This document shows positions 1 through 8,200 of a stretch of 10,729 nucleotides of DNA, piece after piece. Position numbers and translations under genes: made by a program. Positions within the stretch are counted from its first letter, which is position 1. The number at the start of each line of letters is the position of its first letter. The DNA comes from Baffinella frigidus (lineage: Eukaryota > Cryptophyceae > Cryptomonadales > Baffinellaceae): contig MU647019.1 in assembly GCA_026770585.1 (NCBI GenBank), forward strand, positions 184,928-195,656. Direction: 5' to 3'. The notes under the pieces are model-generated. The model saw only the letters and a program-made list of their open reading frames with translations. It was not told where the DNA came from and searched no databases.

Positions 1-65
1 GGGGTTTGGGGTTTGGGGTTTGGGGTTTCAGGTTTGGGGTTTGGGGTTTTGGGGTTTTGGGGTTA
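1..65. repeat. Telomere-like tract, TTTGGGG variant
   Basis: Repeated GGGGTTT and GGGGTTTT units, C-rich when read on the minus strand. It begins directly at the donor of minus-gene exon 5, so it is the start of that gene's next intron (GTAACCCCAAAACCCC) and not a chromosome end. Confidence 0.85.
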
Positions 66-66
66 C

Positions 67-114
67 CTCTCGCGGGTCGTCGAGGGTGACAGCGTCGCCA
101 TTCATGAAGTACAC
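67..114 (-). CDS. EF-hand-like gene, exon 5 (last in window)
   Basis: 48 nt with acceptor GGGTGCAG and donor GAG|GTAACCCC, which runs straight into telomere-like repeat. Encodes VYFMNGDAVTLDDPRE (residues 182-197), phase 0 at both ends, matching exon 4. Two copies of its acceptor and first ~18 exon bases lie just upstream as a 48-bp tandem repeat. Confidence 0.58.
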
Positions 115-3100
115 CTGCACCCATAACACATAAAACCTCATTACGCCATTCATGAAGTACACCTGCACCCATAACACATAAAACCTTATTACGCCGTTCA
201 TGAAGTACACCTGCACCATTATATTCAGAAAACACAAAACCTCAACATCCAGAAAACAGAACACCCCACAATCCAGAAAGCAGAACACCCCAAACTCCAG
301 AAAGCAGAACACCACATGGTCAGAAAACAGAAAACACCAAGCCGGCGCGGGGCGCTATCCGCACATCGTCAGAAAGGTGAGACCCCTGCGGGTCAGAGGG
401 CTGAGAACCCCGCGGGTGCGCGCACATTCAGAATACAGAAAGCCCAGAGGGTCGGCGAGCCACGCGAGGATGCTAGAGGGGGCTATTTAAAACCAATGTG
501 CTTTTAAAAAGAGGGTATTTGTGTAGTAACTTTCGTTGAATGGTCACGTGACTCTGCTCAAATTGCACAGTCAGGAGGTTACTTTACCTTATCCTGGTAC
601 AAATATTTACAACCCCACATGTGAATAGGCCCCTCTAGCATTTTCGAGTGGAGCGGCTGCAGCGGGCGCGAAATCAGTGTACGGGTTGAACGTAAACCTT
701 GCGGAAGTAGTGAGCCATGGCACCCCCACCCCCCCCGAATTCCCCCCCTCCCCCGATCCCTCCCTCTCCCTCTCCCCCCCTCCATCTCGCTTGCTCGCAC
801 ACTACACGGGGCATACTCTACACGGGGCGTATGATGCAGAGCAAAAGCCTGAGTATCCCTCAAGTGGCGGACGGGCGAATATTCGCCCTAACTCGCCCTA
901 GACAGGTCCTAGGGCCCTACCGTAGGGCGTATTCGCCTACTCGCCACTTAAGGGATAGTAGACCTTGCGGAAGTAGTGAGCCAAGGCGCGGAGGCCCACG
1001 TTGATCTTCTCCTCGGGGGATGGTTTGATGCTGCACCCGAGTGCGAAATCAGTCAGTCGGACCAGTAAAATCAGTCAGAATCAGTCAAATCAGTCAGGCC
1101 CATGCGGCAGCCGAGTGCGAAATCAGTCAAATCAGCCAGGCCCACGTTGACCTTCTTCTCCGGGGATGGCTTGATGTTGCACTCGAGTGCGAAAAAATGA
1201 GCGCCATAAATCAGTCTAGCTCTGGACTTAGCCGACTTAGCCATCCGGACTTTTGGTCAGAGGTGTGTCGTTGGTTGGCACTCGGGTGCAGCGTCAGGCC
1301 TTCCCTGGAGGAGTCAAAGAATGAGTCTAGCTATGGACTGAGTCGAACTGGAGTTTGAAAAGCCCATGACGAGCAGAGTAAGAAGATACAGACACTGCAG
1401 GAAACTCATGTTAGGGTTGAGTTTTTAGACCTTGGAAAATAATAGGGAAATAGTGTAAATAATGTAGGGCGGTGAAAACAGAGTAGACCCTCCCGCAGTT
1501 AACAAAGTAGGCCCTCCGGCAACCTACACTATTTCCCTATTATTGTAAACAATAATAGGGAAATAGTGGTTGTCAACCTGACTCACTCAGAGCTACCGAG
1601 CAGCCCGATGCGCACCTAGCAAAGAAGGTGCACTTTTCCTCGAAGGCCGCCTAAACTCTAAACCCTAAACCTTAAACACCTGGCAAAGAAGGTGTGCTCT
1701 TCCTCGAAGGCACCCTACACCCTAAACCCTTAATCCGAAACCCTATACCCCCTACCTGGCAAAGAAGGTGCGCTTTTCCTTGCGGGCACCCTGGACCCTA
1801 CACCCTAAACCCACGACCTCAAACCCTCAACACCTGGGAAATAAGGCGCGCTTTCCCTTGAAGGCCGCCTTAAACCTGAACCCTACACCCTACACCGTAA
1901 AACCCAAACCTTAAAACCCTACACACGTGGCAAAGAAGGTGAACGTTTCCTGGAAGGCTGCTCAACCCCTAAACCCTTTGTCCTAAACCTTAAACACCAG
2001 GCAAAAAAGGTGCGATTTTCCTGAAAGGTACCCTACATCCTAAACCCTAAACCCTAAACACCTGGCAAAGAAGGTGTACTTTTCCTCGAAGACACCCATC
2101 ATGTCACAGAACTCCTCCTGCCGAACCTGGTGGAGGGGTTTGGTTTAGGGCTTGGAGTTTAGGGTTTAGGGTTTAGGGTTTAGGGTTTAGGGTTTAGGGT
2201 TTGGGGTTTGTGGTTCAGAGTTTTAGAGTTTAGGTTTAGTGTTTAGCGTTTGGGTGTTAGGGTTCAGGGTTTAGGGTTTAGGGTTTAGGGTTTAGGGTTT
2301 AGGGTTTAGGGTGTAGGCTTCAGGGTTCAGGGTTTAGGGTTTAGGGTTTATGGTTTATGGTTTATGGTTTAGGGTTCAGGTTTTGGGGATTTAGGTTCAG
2401 GGTTTAAGGAGCTGACCGGGTCAGGGTGACGCGCGTTTCTCGCCTGGGTGCGGCTCTCCTTCCAACTGGTGCCATTCTACCACTGTCACGTCCCGAATCA
2501 GTACCGTGCTCTGAGCGGGCGGTACAAAAAGTTACTACCGTCACGTCCAACAAATACCCTCCAAACTGAACAGGGGTCAGGGGTAGGGTTTGGGGTGTAA
2601 GGAGCTGACCGGGTCTGGGTGACGCGCGTTTCTCGCCTGGGTGCGGCTCTCCTTCCAACTGGTGTCCTTTTACTACTGTCACGTCCCGAATCAATACCGT
2701 GCTCTGAGCGGGCGGTACAAAAAGTTACCACCGTCACGTCCAACAAATACCCTCCAAACTGAACAGGGGTCAGGGGTAGGGTTTGGGGTTTAAGGAACTG
2801 ACCGGGTCCGGATGGCGCGCGTTTCTCGCCTGGGTACGGCTCTCCTTTAACGTTTTCAGAGCCATCGACCTGCAAGGAGGAGGGGTCAGAACCCAACATG
2901 TGGATAAGATCCTCTGTTGTGGATCTTAGCTAACCCGACCTGTAGGGACGAACACAGATGACTGTGAGGACTGTGCAATCGAGATGAAGAACGCACTGAA
3001 GACTTTCGAGATGAAGAACGCACTGAACAACGCACTGCAATCGAGATGAAGAACGCGCTGAAGACCCTCTCACACTGAAAAAAATGTGTATCCGCGGAGA

Positions 3101-4045
3101 CCTGACCGGTTCGTGAGTCTTCAAACCCCACCATTTGGATGAGATCATCTGAACTGGATCAAATCGAGGTTGGGAATTGGCCATTTCCTTCGGCAAGAGC
3201 CTCGATTCGAGAGTCTGGCAGGATGAAGCGGGATCAGAGTCGACATGGCACTGGGTTCCGACCTCGCGAGCCTCCAGCACCAGAAAAGGTGAGCTCCTGA
3301 AACCCTCAACCCTAACCCTAAATCCTGAAACCCAAAACCCAAACCCCTAAACCCGCTGTAAATCGCCAGCTCCAGCACCAAGCGGAGGCCTATGCCCTTA
3401 CACCCTAAACCTGAAACCCTGAATTATCCCTGAGAAACGCTGCGGCAGCCTTCACCCCTACTTGGCAGGGCGGAGCAGAGAGAGGGTCCCAGACTGTCTA
3501 CTAACACGTGCAATGGCACCACGGCGACAACTAATCCATGCACGCTTCCCCCCAGGAAAAAGTCAAACTAGCCAAGAGTCATACGGGGGACGCCGTCCCT
3601 GATATTCTGACAACTCCTTGATCAGCTCCCAGCTGATAACGTGTTGAGTTTACAGCTGACACAACAACCCGAGGGGGGTGTCAGCAGGGCGGGGGCGGCA
3701 CTCAATGTCCTCGGGCAGCACGTCGCCGAACCCCAGGGTCAGGAACGCAGCCTGCAGCCCCGGAAGGTCGAGGACCGCGCGATCTCCCCAGCCACGCGCC
3801 GCGTCCCGGAACGCGGCGCCGTAGCGCGCCTCCTGCTCGGGCGTGAGCTCATCCCGGCGCGGCTTGCCGAACCTGCGCGCGCCCCGCGAGGTCAGGGTCG
3901 CCCCACGTTCTGGTGCAGGTCCGTCGCCGGGAATTTTCCCTGCATGTTTCAGCGTGGCGAATTTCTCTAAATCGGGGAAGCTGCGGGGGGGCGGTTGAAC
4001 GTGGGTTGGTCTTACTGTTGAGCGACGGTCTTCGTGCTTTGCCAT
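67..4045 (-). CDS. EF-hand-like protein, five exons, 3' end outside window
   Basis: Five minus-strand exons join in one frame with consistent phases: 4045-3702 (2), 2869-2803 (0), 2126-2062 (2), 1030-964 (0) and 114-67 (0). They give 197 codons without a stop, running off the left edge. Residues 66-80 (ELTPEQEARYGAAFR) followed by FLTLGFGDVLPEDIE (101-115) have the layout of the first helix-loop-helix of calmodulin/centrin-type proteins, but the loop lacks the usual acidic ligands. Residues 133-147 (RHPDPVRQEEFCDMM) look like the second half of another EF-hand, also degenerate. After that come FEEKYTFFASIKPSPEEK (150-167), NVGLRALAHYFRK (169-181) and VYFMNGDAVTLDDPRE (182-197). I do not recognise the family; a flagellar or centrin-related protein is a guess. 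Further exons could lie in intron 1 (3701-2870). Phase matching at all four junctions is the main support. Confidence 0.6.
97..219. repeat. 48-bp tandem repeat: three acceptor edges of minus-gene exon 5
   Basis: Units at 97-144, 145-192 and 193-219 (partial). Each contains, on the minus strand, GGGTGCAG|GTGTACTTCATGAA or its partial equivalent. The unit therefore spans the intron end and exon start; only the lowest-coordinate copy continues into coding sequence. Confidence 0.85.
247..417. repeat. Degenerate 24-bp tandem repeats
   Basis: Four units of 24 bp start at 247, 271, 295 and 319 (core CCAGAAAGCAGAACACC). Two further 24-bp units at 370-393 and 394-417 end in CGGGT. They sit in minus-gene intron 4. 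I see no coding role; between 420 and 690 nothing else is recognisable. Confidence 0.7.
692..721 (-). repeat. Copy of minus-gene exon 4 3' edge with donor
   Basis: Matches 958-987 at 28 of 30 positions. It carries the exon end CACTACTTCCGCAAG and a GT donor, downstream of the real exon in the gene's direction. Confidence 0.85.
719..785. other. C-rich low-complexity tract
   Basis: Mostly CCCCC and CCCTCC runs directly beside the exon-4 edge copy. No gene is supported here. Confidence 0.7.
854..957. mobile_element. Hairpin MITE-like element with TA flanks
   Basis: Terminal inverted repeats TCCCTCAAGTGGCG (from 856) and CGCCACTTAAGGGA (ending 955), each flanked by TA. The inner arms also pair (GGCGAATA and TATTCGCC-type segments). 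Size about 100 bp with no coding capacity. TA flanks and a TCCCT start suggest a Tc1/mariner (Stowaway-like) non-autonomous element. It abuts the donor of minus-gene exon 4. Confidence 0.65.
964..1030 (-). CDS. EF-hand-like gene, exon 4
   Basis: 67 nt with acceptor GGTGCAG and donor AAG|GTCTAC. Completes a serine and encodes IKPSPEEKINVGLRALAHYF plus RK (residues 160-181), phase 0 at the end. A 5'-edge copy lies upstream at 1139-1196 (with conservative differences such as PEKKVNVGL) and a 3'-edge copy lies downstream at 692-721. Confidence 0.62.
1139..1196 (-). repeat. Copy of minus-gene exon 4 5' edge
   Basis: Repeats 993-1050 with about 146-bp spacing. On the minus strand it reads TGCAACATCAAGCC, with the acceptor AG mutated to AA, then PSPEKKVNVGL, and it is cut off before ALAHYFRK. 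It lies upstream of the real exon. Short AATCAGTCA repeats fill 1047-1135. Confidence 0.8.
1217..1595. mobile_element. Possible old TAGCTCTG-ended element
   Basis: TAGCTCTGG at 1217 and TAGCTATGG at 1328, both after AGTC, face an inverted end CAGAGCTA at 1588-1595. The termini match the MITE families in UTP20 introns, but I find no clean target duplication and the boundaries are uncertain. Confidence 0.3.
1438..1568. repeat. Inverted/direct repeat trio AATAATAGGGAAATAGTG
   Basis: A 20-bp sequence at 1438-1457 recurs as an exact reverse complement at 1525-1544 and again in direct orientation at 1551-1568. The last two form an 18-bp stem with a 6-nt loop. It lies in minus-gene intron 3. Confidence 0.85.
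1613..2097 (-). repeat. Seven-copy array of minus-gene exon 3 end plus donor with telomere-like spacers
   Basis: A ~40-bp core (CACCTGGCAAAGAAGGTG, then CTTTTCCTCGAAGG on the + strand) starts near 1613, 1677, 1754, 1831, 1922, 1995 and 2059, 64-91 bp apart. Spacers are CCCTAAA-type telomere-like sequence. On the minus strand each core reads exon end (FEEKYTFFA-like) followed by CAG|GTG or a mutated form. The copy at 2059-2097 belongs to the real exon; the other six lie in its downstream intron. Confidence 0.85.
2062..2126 (-). CDS. EF-hand-like gene, exon 3
   Basis: 65 nt with acceptor CTCCACCAG, directly at the end of a telomere-like tract, and donor GCCAG|GTGTTT. Encodes VRQEEFCDMMGVFEEKYTFF plus A (residues 138-158) and two bases of the next codon. 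Synonymous G/C preference and the EF-hand-like VRQEEFCDMM support real coding. Six degraded copies of the exon end plus donor lie downstream in the intron. Confidence 0.62.
2136..2405. repeat. Interstitial telomere-like tract (TTTAGGG)
   Basis: About 270 bp of TTTAGGG units, perfect in runs at 2158-2200 and 2265-2309 and degenerate elsewhere. It is C-rich on the strand of the minus gene and ends at the acceptor of exon 3 (CTCCACCAG). Confidence 0.9.
2406..2848 (-). repeat. 193-bp tandem repeat, 2.3 copies, carrying minus-gene exon 2 ends
   Basis: Units start at 2406, 2599 and 2792, with exact 193-bp spacing. Each holds, on the minus strand, the last ~48 bases of exon 2, the donor (CCCG|GTCAG) and a short telomere-like segment. 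The unit length is not a multiple of three, so the copies read in different frames; long open frames across them are by-products. Confidence 0.88.
2803..2869 (-). CDS. EF-hand-like gene, exon 2
   Basis: 67 nt with acceptor CTTGCAG and donor CCG|GTCAGT. Completes codon 115 and encodes SMALKTLKESRTQARNARHP plus DP (residues 116-137). The frame was chosen because it links exon 1 (phase 2) to exon 3 (phase 0) and gives a helix-rich sequence. Its last ~48 bases with the donor recur twice downstream in a 193-bp tandem repeat. Confidence 0.5.
2915..2938. repeat. Short perfect hairpin
   Basis: TAAGATCC and GGATCTTA form an 8-bp stem with an 8-nt loop, in minus-gene intron 1. No run of T or other sign of function follows. 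Confidence 0.6.
2980..3066. repeat. CGAGATGAAGAACGC repeats
   Basis: Three copies of CGAGATGAAGAACGCACTGA (third with one change) start at 2980, 3007 and 3042. They are irregularly spaced. The rest of minus-gene intron 1 (2870-3701) shows no further gene I can support. Confidence 0.8.
3264..3424. repeat. CCCTAAA-like tract flanked by a direct repeat
   Basis: TCGCGAGCCTCCAGCACCA (3264-3282) and TCGCCAGCTCCAGCACCA (3363-3380) flank a degenerate telomere-like stretch. More such sequence follows at about 3397-3424. The left copy is followed by a donor-like AAAAG|GTGAGC on the + strand, similar to exon-edge copies elsewhere in the window. An isolated + strand frame (MALGSDLASLQHQK from 3245) ends there. 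Confidence 0.55.
3702..4045 (-). CDS. EF-hand-like gene, exon 1
   Basis: Residues 1-114 plus two bases of codon 115. Starts at the ATG at 4045 and uses donor ATTGA|GTGCCG. The frame stays open to a stop at 3650-3652 if the donor is not used, but the sequence after 3702 loses coding character. The first ~55 residues (MAKHEDRRSTV onward, proline-rich) are less GC-biased than the rest and may belong to a different first exon. Residues 58-115, including KPRRDELTPEQEARYGAAFR, look clearly coding. Confidence 0.6.
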
Positions 4046-4937
4046 TGGTCTTTGAGATGCGTGAGTGCTTGGTTGATGCCCCGGGAGCCCGCGACGAGCG
4101 TCGTGAAATGATCCTGCTTGGGCAGCCTCGGGTTAACAACTGATTAACCCATAGCTAACCTAACCTAACCTACCCTGACTTCTGTCTGCGTGAATCATCC
4201 AAGCGCTACAGCTCACGGATGGGTGTGGGACTCCAGGCTGCCTCGCCTTGGCGTGGGGTTTGTACTGATCGGTGACTGTTGCAAAAAATCGGGGCCAGAT
4301 GCAAGCTGCTGCAGGCCTGGTCCAAACAGGCCGCGAGACTGGTGTCGAGGAGTGCTAGGTCGGAACGGAGCCGTTGAGGTGGAGCTGCGGTGCTACCTGC
4401 TTCCCATGCGGGCTCGTCGGGGGAAAGCCAGACGGCCTACTCGAATCTGCAGACGGGGAGGTTGTCTGCATTTGAACTCTCGTTGGGGTAATAGGCCATC
4501 CCGCGTTCGACATTCTCCCGACCCCCCTGAACGAATGGTTGAATCATCCAGGACTGAACGCTTTCAGCCGAGATTTGACAATCAACGGCTCCAACTCGAC
4601 AGCGGCTTCACGTGACACCGGTGCGATCTTTCGAGGGCGATCTCCGCAGTTGTTGTGCATCCGTCGCATCACCGCCCGGATTCTGACCAGCAAAGCGCGC
4701 TCCGTTCCGCCTGGCGCGGCTCCTTCGCTCTCGCAGCGGGGGGGAACCAGGAACGGCCGAGCTTGAGGAAGCTTCAGCCAGGGTGGAATCATGGTGCGTG
4801 AATCTAATATGGAGGAGACCATCGGGCCTGCAACCAAGAAGCGGTCGCTGTCGATCGGGCTGCAGGCACCCTGCCATCCCCAACCCCTCTAGCCTTGGAC
4901 GGTACAATTGAACGCAGCTCGAACCCGCCAGCAGCAG
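4046..4937. other. Intergenic stretch between divergent genes, probable shared promoter region
   Basis: About 0.9 kb separates the proposed start codons of the two divergent genes. I see no TATA box or other clear core promoter motif. It holds a short run of TAACC units (about 4156-4170) and two similar short sequences, GTGAATCATCCAAGC (4190) and GTTGAATCATCCAGG (4539). Open frames here (for example 4190-4615) lack coding character. The ATG/donor pair at 4791-4795 could be the true UTP20 start. Confidence 0.45.
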
Positions 4938-5291
4938 ATGATTCTCACACCGTTTTTCTCGCCCCCCCGCTCCGCTCAACCCGGACGCTCCAAACCGCAG
5001 GAGGCGCGGGCCAGCAAGAAATCGAAGAAGCCAGTGCGCGACAACCGCCATCGCTACCTCTCCTTCACCGAGCGACTCGCGGAGGTGAAGGTGGACGTGC
5101 TGAAGCGCACCGGGCTGGACGCAGCGCGCACCGGCAGTTTGCTGGACGAGGGTTTCGACGATGACTACTCTAGCCACTTCGAGCAGCAGATGGCAAAGTG
5201 GGGCGAGCTCAACCTCACGGCGCACTTCACCGCCTTCCTGCGCGACGTCGGGCAGAAGGCGGCCTCGCTCGCGCTGCTCATCCACAACAAG
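4938..5291 (+). CDS. UTP20: UTP20 exon 1 (start codon uncertain)
   Basis: Residues 1-118. A basic stretch (KKSKKPVRDNRHRY) leads into SFTERL and then the hallmark ELNLTAHF. The exon ends at AAG|GTCCGT, phase 0. I chose the ATG at 4938 because it is the first ATG in this open frame; the frame is open upstream to 4908 but only from a TTG. Alternative: the ATG at 4791 is followed at once by a good donor (GTGCGTG, 4794), and a pyrimidine-rich tract ends in CCGCAG at 5000, just before in-frame GAG. An intron 4794-5000 would then leave a one-codon first exon and replace the poorly conserved residues 1-21. Both models keep residues 22 onward. Confidence 0.8.
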
Positions 5292-8200
5292 GTCCGTGAA
5301 TTTGTTAGTACAACACGACGACTTAGTGGCTCCATGACCACGCTCAGCCGGAGCCTCCATACCACACACAATCCGGGGCCCTCATTCTCACATCCTACAT
5401 TTTTCACTGTTGTTAGCATCGACCCCCCCCACCCCTAGCACAGACCCTCGGCCAAAAACATTCGCACTGGCGATTCCAGCGTGTCCGTTGAAACGCTAGA
5501 ATTCCAAATCAACAATCCCATAAATTCCACCGTTAACCCCTCCCCTCTCCCCCCAGGACGAGGTGGTGGACGCGCTCTGCCGGCATTTGGTGATCCCGGA
5601 GTCGAAGGCGGTACGGCCCTAAACCCTACACCCTCATGACACCCTGAACCCGAAACCCGAAGCCCTGAACCCGAAGCCCTGAACCCAAATCCCTGAACCT
5701 CAAACCCTAAACCCTGAACCCTAAACCCTGAAACCCGAAACCCTGAAACCCTAAACCCTAAACCCTGAACCCCTGAACCCTAAACCCTGAAACCCTGAAC
5801 CCTAAACCCCAAACCCCAAACCCCAAACCCCAAACCCCAAACCCCAAACCCCAAACCCCAACCCAAACCCCAAACCCCACCCCCCAAACACCAAACCCCC
5901 AACACCAAACCCCAATCCCGTAGGTGCGGCCGCTGTGCGCGTGTCTCGCGGCCCTGGCGCGGGACCTCCGCACGGAGGCGTACCCCTACTTCCAGTCGAA
6001 GCTCGTCCCGGCCCTCCTCCTGGTACCCCCTTCCGCCTTGGCGCGATTCACGAGGTTGATCGCATCTTGATGCGTTTTAGTTTTAATTTTAACTTTAATT
6101 GTGTGTATCTGTTTGAATTTGAAGGTGTCAGTTGGGAGATCGGAGAGTTTCGTCCGGACGAGACAGCTTTACCAGGGAGTCTAGCTCTGTCCCAGTTCGA
6201 TTTGGGCTCGTAGATAGAGTGCCCCCCCAAAAAATTTACAGGTGAATTCCTTGGGGGGGGGGGGTCAAATCCACCTGTGAATTTTTTGGGGGGGCACTCT
6301 GTATCTACGAGCCCAAATTGAACTGGGACAGAGCTAGGGAGTCTCATTCGGTCGAGACCTCCTACCAAGCCGGTCTGCAGCTCCTCGAGTCCTAGCTCTG
6401 CCTCACCCGGCTTGACACACGATTCTCGAGTTGACGTTCTGGGTGTGCGGTACACATCCGTCAACTTTGCAGCGAAAAAGAGCCCGGGTTCACCACACTG
6501 GTGATCCAAATTAGACAGAGACAGAGCCAGGAGTCCCAACAAGCCGGTCTCCTACAGCTTCTCGATACCTAGTTGCCTCGGGGGAGGCGACACGAGACAA
6601 GAAGCTGTAGAAAGGTCACCTACCCAGAGTCGTATATATCACCAAGTATACAACGTATACTAAGATAACCCAGTCTGCAGCGTCTCGAGTCCTCACAAGC
6701 CGGTCTCCTGCAGCTTCTCGAGTCGCGCGACACGGAGCAGCTCGAGGAGGCATTCTCGTGCCTACCTCTCCAGGTTTGTATTCGGACCGGGAAACGACGA
6801 ACCGTCGCGACTTGGCGGGGTGGCTACGTACCATTTAGTACCACGAAACGAACCGTCGCGTTCTGAAGTCCCCAGTAACGACCTGCCGTGGCCTAACACG
6901 CCGGTCTCCTGCAGCTTCTCGAGTCACGCGACACGGAGCAGCTCGAGGAGGCGTTCTCGTGCCTGGCGTACCTCTTCAAGTTCCTCGTGAAGTTCATCGT
7001 GGAGGAGTTCCCCGAAACGTTCGCGCTGCTCCTCCCGGCGCTCCGCCACCGCCAGTGGTGCGCGACCTTAAAGCCTGACCCTACACCTAACCCCTACGCT
7101 ACCCAGAAACGTCGACCCTGTAACACGCGGCGACTAGGCTCCGGCGGAAAATACCAGAACATCTGGTGTATGTGTTCAGAACGTATACGCCTTACCGCCA
7201 TGGCCCTCGAAGAGCGCTGCGCACCGAGACAAAAGTCGAGAGTGGGACGTCTCCAAGCAAAAGTGGACCCTCTGTTAACTTAAGAAGTAACAGTGGAATC
7301 CACAACTGCAGACAAATCACACATTTCTTGTGACGCAGGTTCATCCGCAAGTTCTCGGCGGAGGTGCTCTCGTACCTCGTGCGGCAGCTCCCCACCGAAT
7401 CTCTCCCGGATCATGTCGAGACCATCCTCGCCGCGGCCGCCCTCCCCGACGCGGCGCCTGGTAAACCATAAACTCTAACCCCTGAACCCTAAACCCTGAA
7501 CCCTAAATAATGAATAATAAACAATAAATACTCACCACTAAACACTAAACAATAAACATTAAACAATAAAACACTAAACAATAATCCTAAAACATGAACA
7601 CTGAACACTCAAATCTCAACACAAAACACTAAACCCTAAACCCTAAACCCTGAACCCTAAACCCTAAACCCTAAACTCTAAACCCCAAACCCTAAACCTT
7701 AAACCCTAAACCAGGGGTGCGCGCGTCAGCGCACGAGAAAACGCGCGCGGAGCTCACGGAGGGTCCGCCCCCTCCCTTTTTCACCTTCCTCAATCCGCGA
7801 ATCGTGTTGGATCCGTAGGGCATAATTTGATTATTTAGTTTTACGAAATGACTGCGGTAGTCTCCAGCATGATAATTACGCTGTAGTTCGAGGAGTGTTC
7901 CACCTCACCTTGCAATCCTACCTTGAAATTCTTATTCCGAGGCTTCATGTCCAGGCACACCGTAACCCCTAAAACCATCGGGAATCTCAGGGATCCTCTC
8001 CCTCCCTGCTGCACCCTCTGGAACATTTTCCTTCTTCTTTATTTCTCTCAAGCCTGGCGATGAGTGATCCGATTATCCCTGGGAGTCAACGGGATGGGGT
8101 GGCACAGATCCGCAGAAACAGACCGTCTTGCAGAACTTGAACCCCACGCCCGGATACCAGGGCTGGGACTGCTGCTTCTCGAAACCGTACGCAGCCGTAA

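Noticed and set aside
1-65. True chromosome end (telomere) at the window start
   Set aside because: The tract is short and variant, and it starts exactly at the donor of minus-gene exon 5; similar tracts occur throughout the introns.
200-507. Open frames over the 24-bp repeats
   Set aside because: They arise from a repeat whose length is a multiple of three and lie in minus-gene intron 4; the composition is low complexity.
1613-2097. Regularly spaced ~40-bp repeats that resemble a CRISPR array
   Set aside because: The genome is eukaryotic, spacers are all telomere-like rather than unique, spacing varies from 64 to 91 bp, and the repeat is an exon end plus donor of the minus-strand gene.
1640-2405. 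Ancient chromosome fusion at opposed telomere arrays
   Set aside because: The order is CCCTAAA then TTTAGGG, the reverse of an end-to-end fusion, and an exon with its acceptor lies between.
2498-2899. 133-codon minus-strand frame with repeated GEPxPGEKRA-like motifs
   Set aside because: It runs through introns and the 193-bp tandem, whose length is not a multiple of three, so the copies fall in different frames; only 2803-2869 fits as an exon, in another frame.
4190-4615. 141-codon + strand open frame upstream of UTP20
   Set aside because: Arg/Cys/Pro-rich with no motif or coding-like third-base bias, and no visible splice link to UTP20.
4608-5369. 253-codon open frame on the minus strand
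   Set aside because: It is antisense to UTP20 exon 1, whose conserved motifs prove the + strand frame; the GC-rich codons keep the other strand open.
5758-5973. Minus-strand frame rich in GVWGLGF repeats
   Set aside because: It is the translation of CCCCAAA telomere-like repeat in intron 2.
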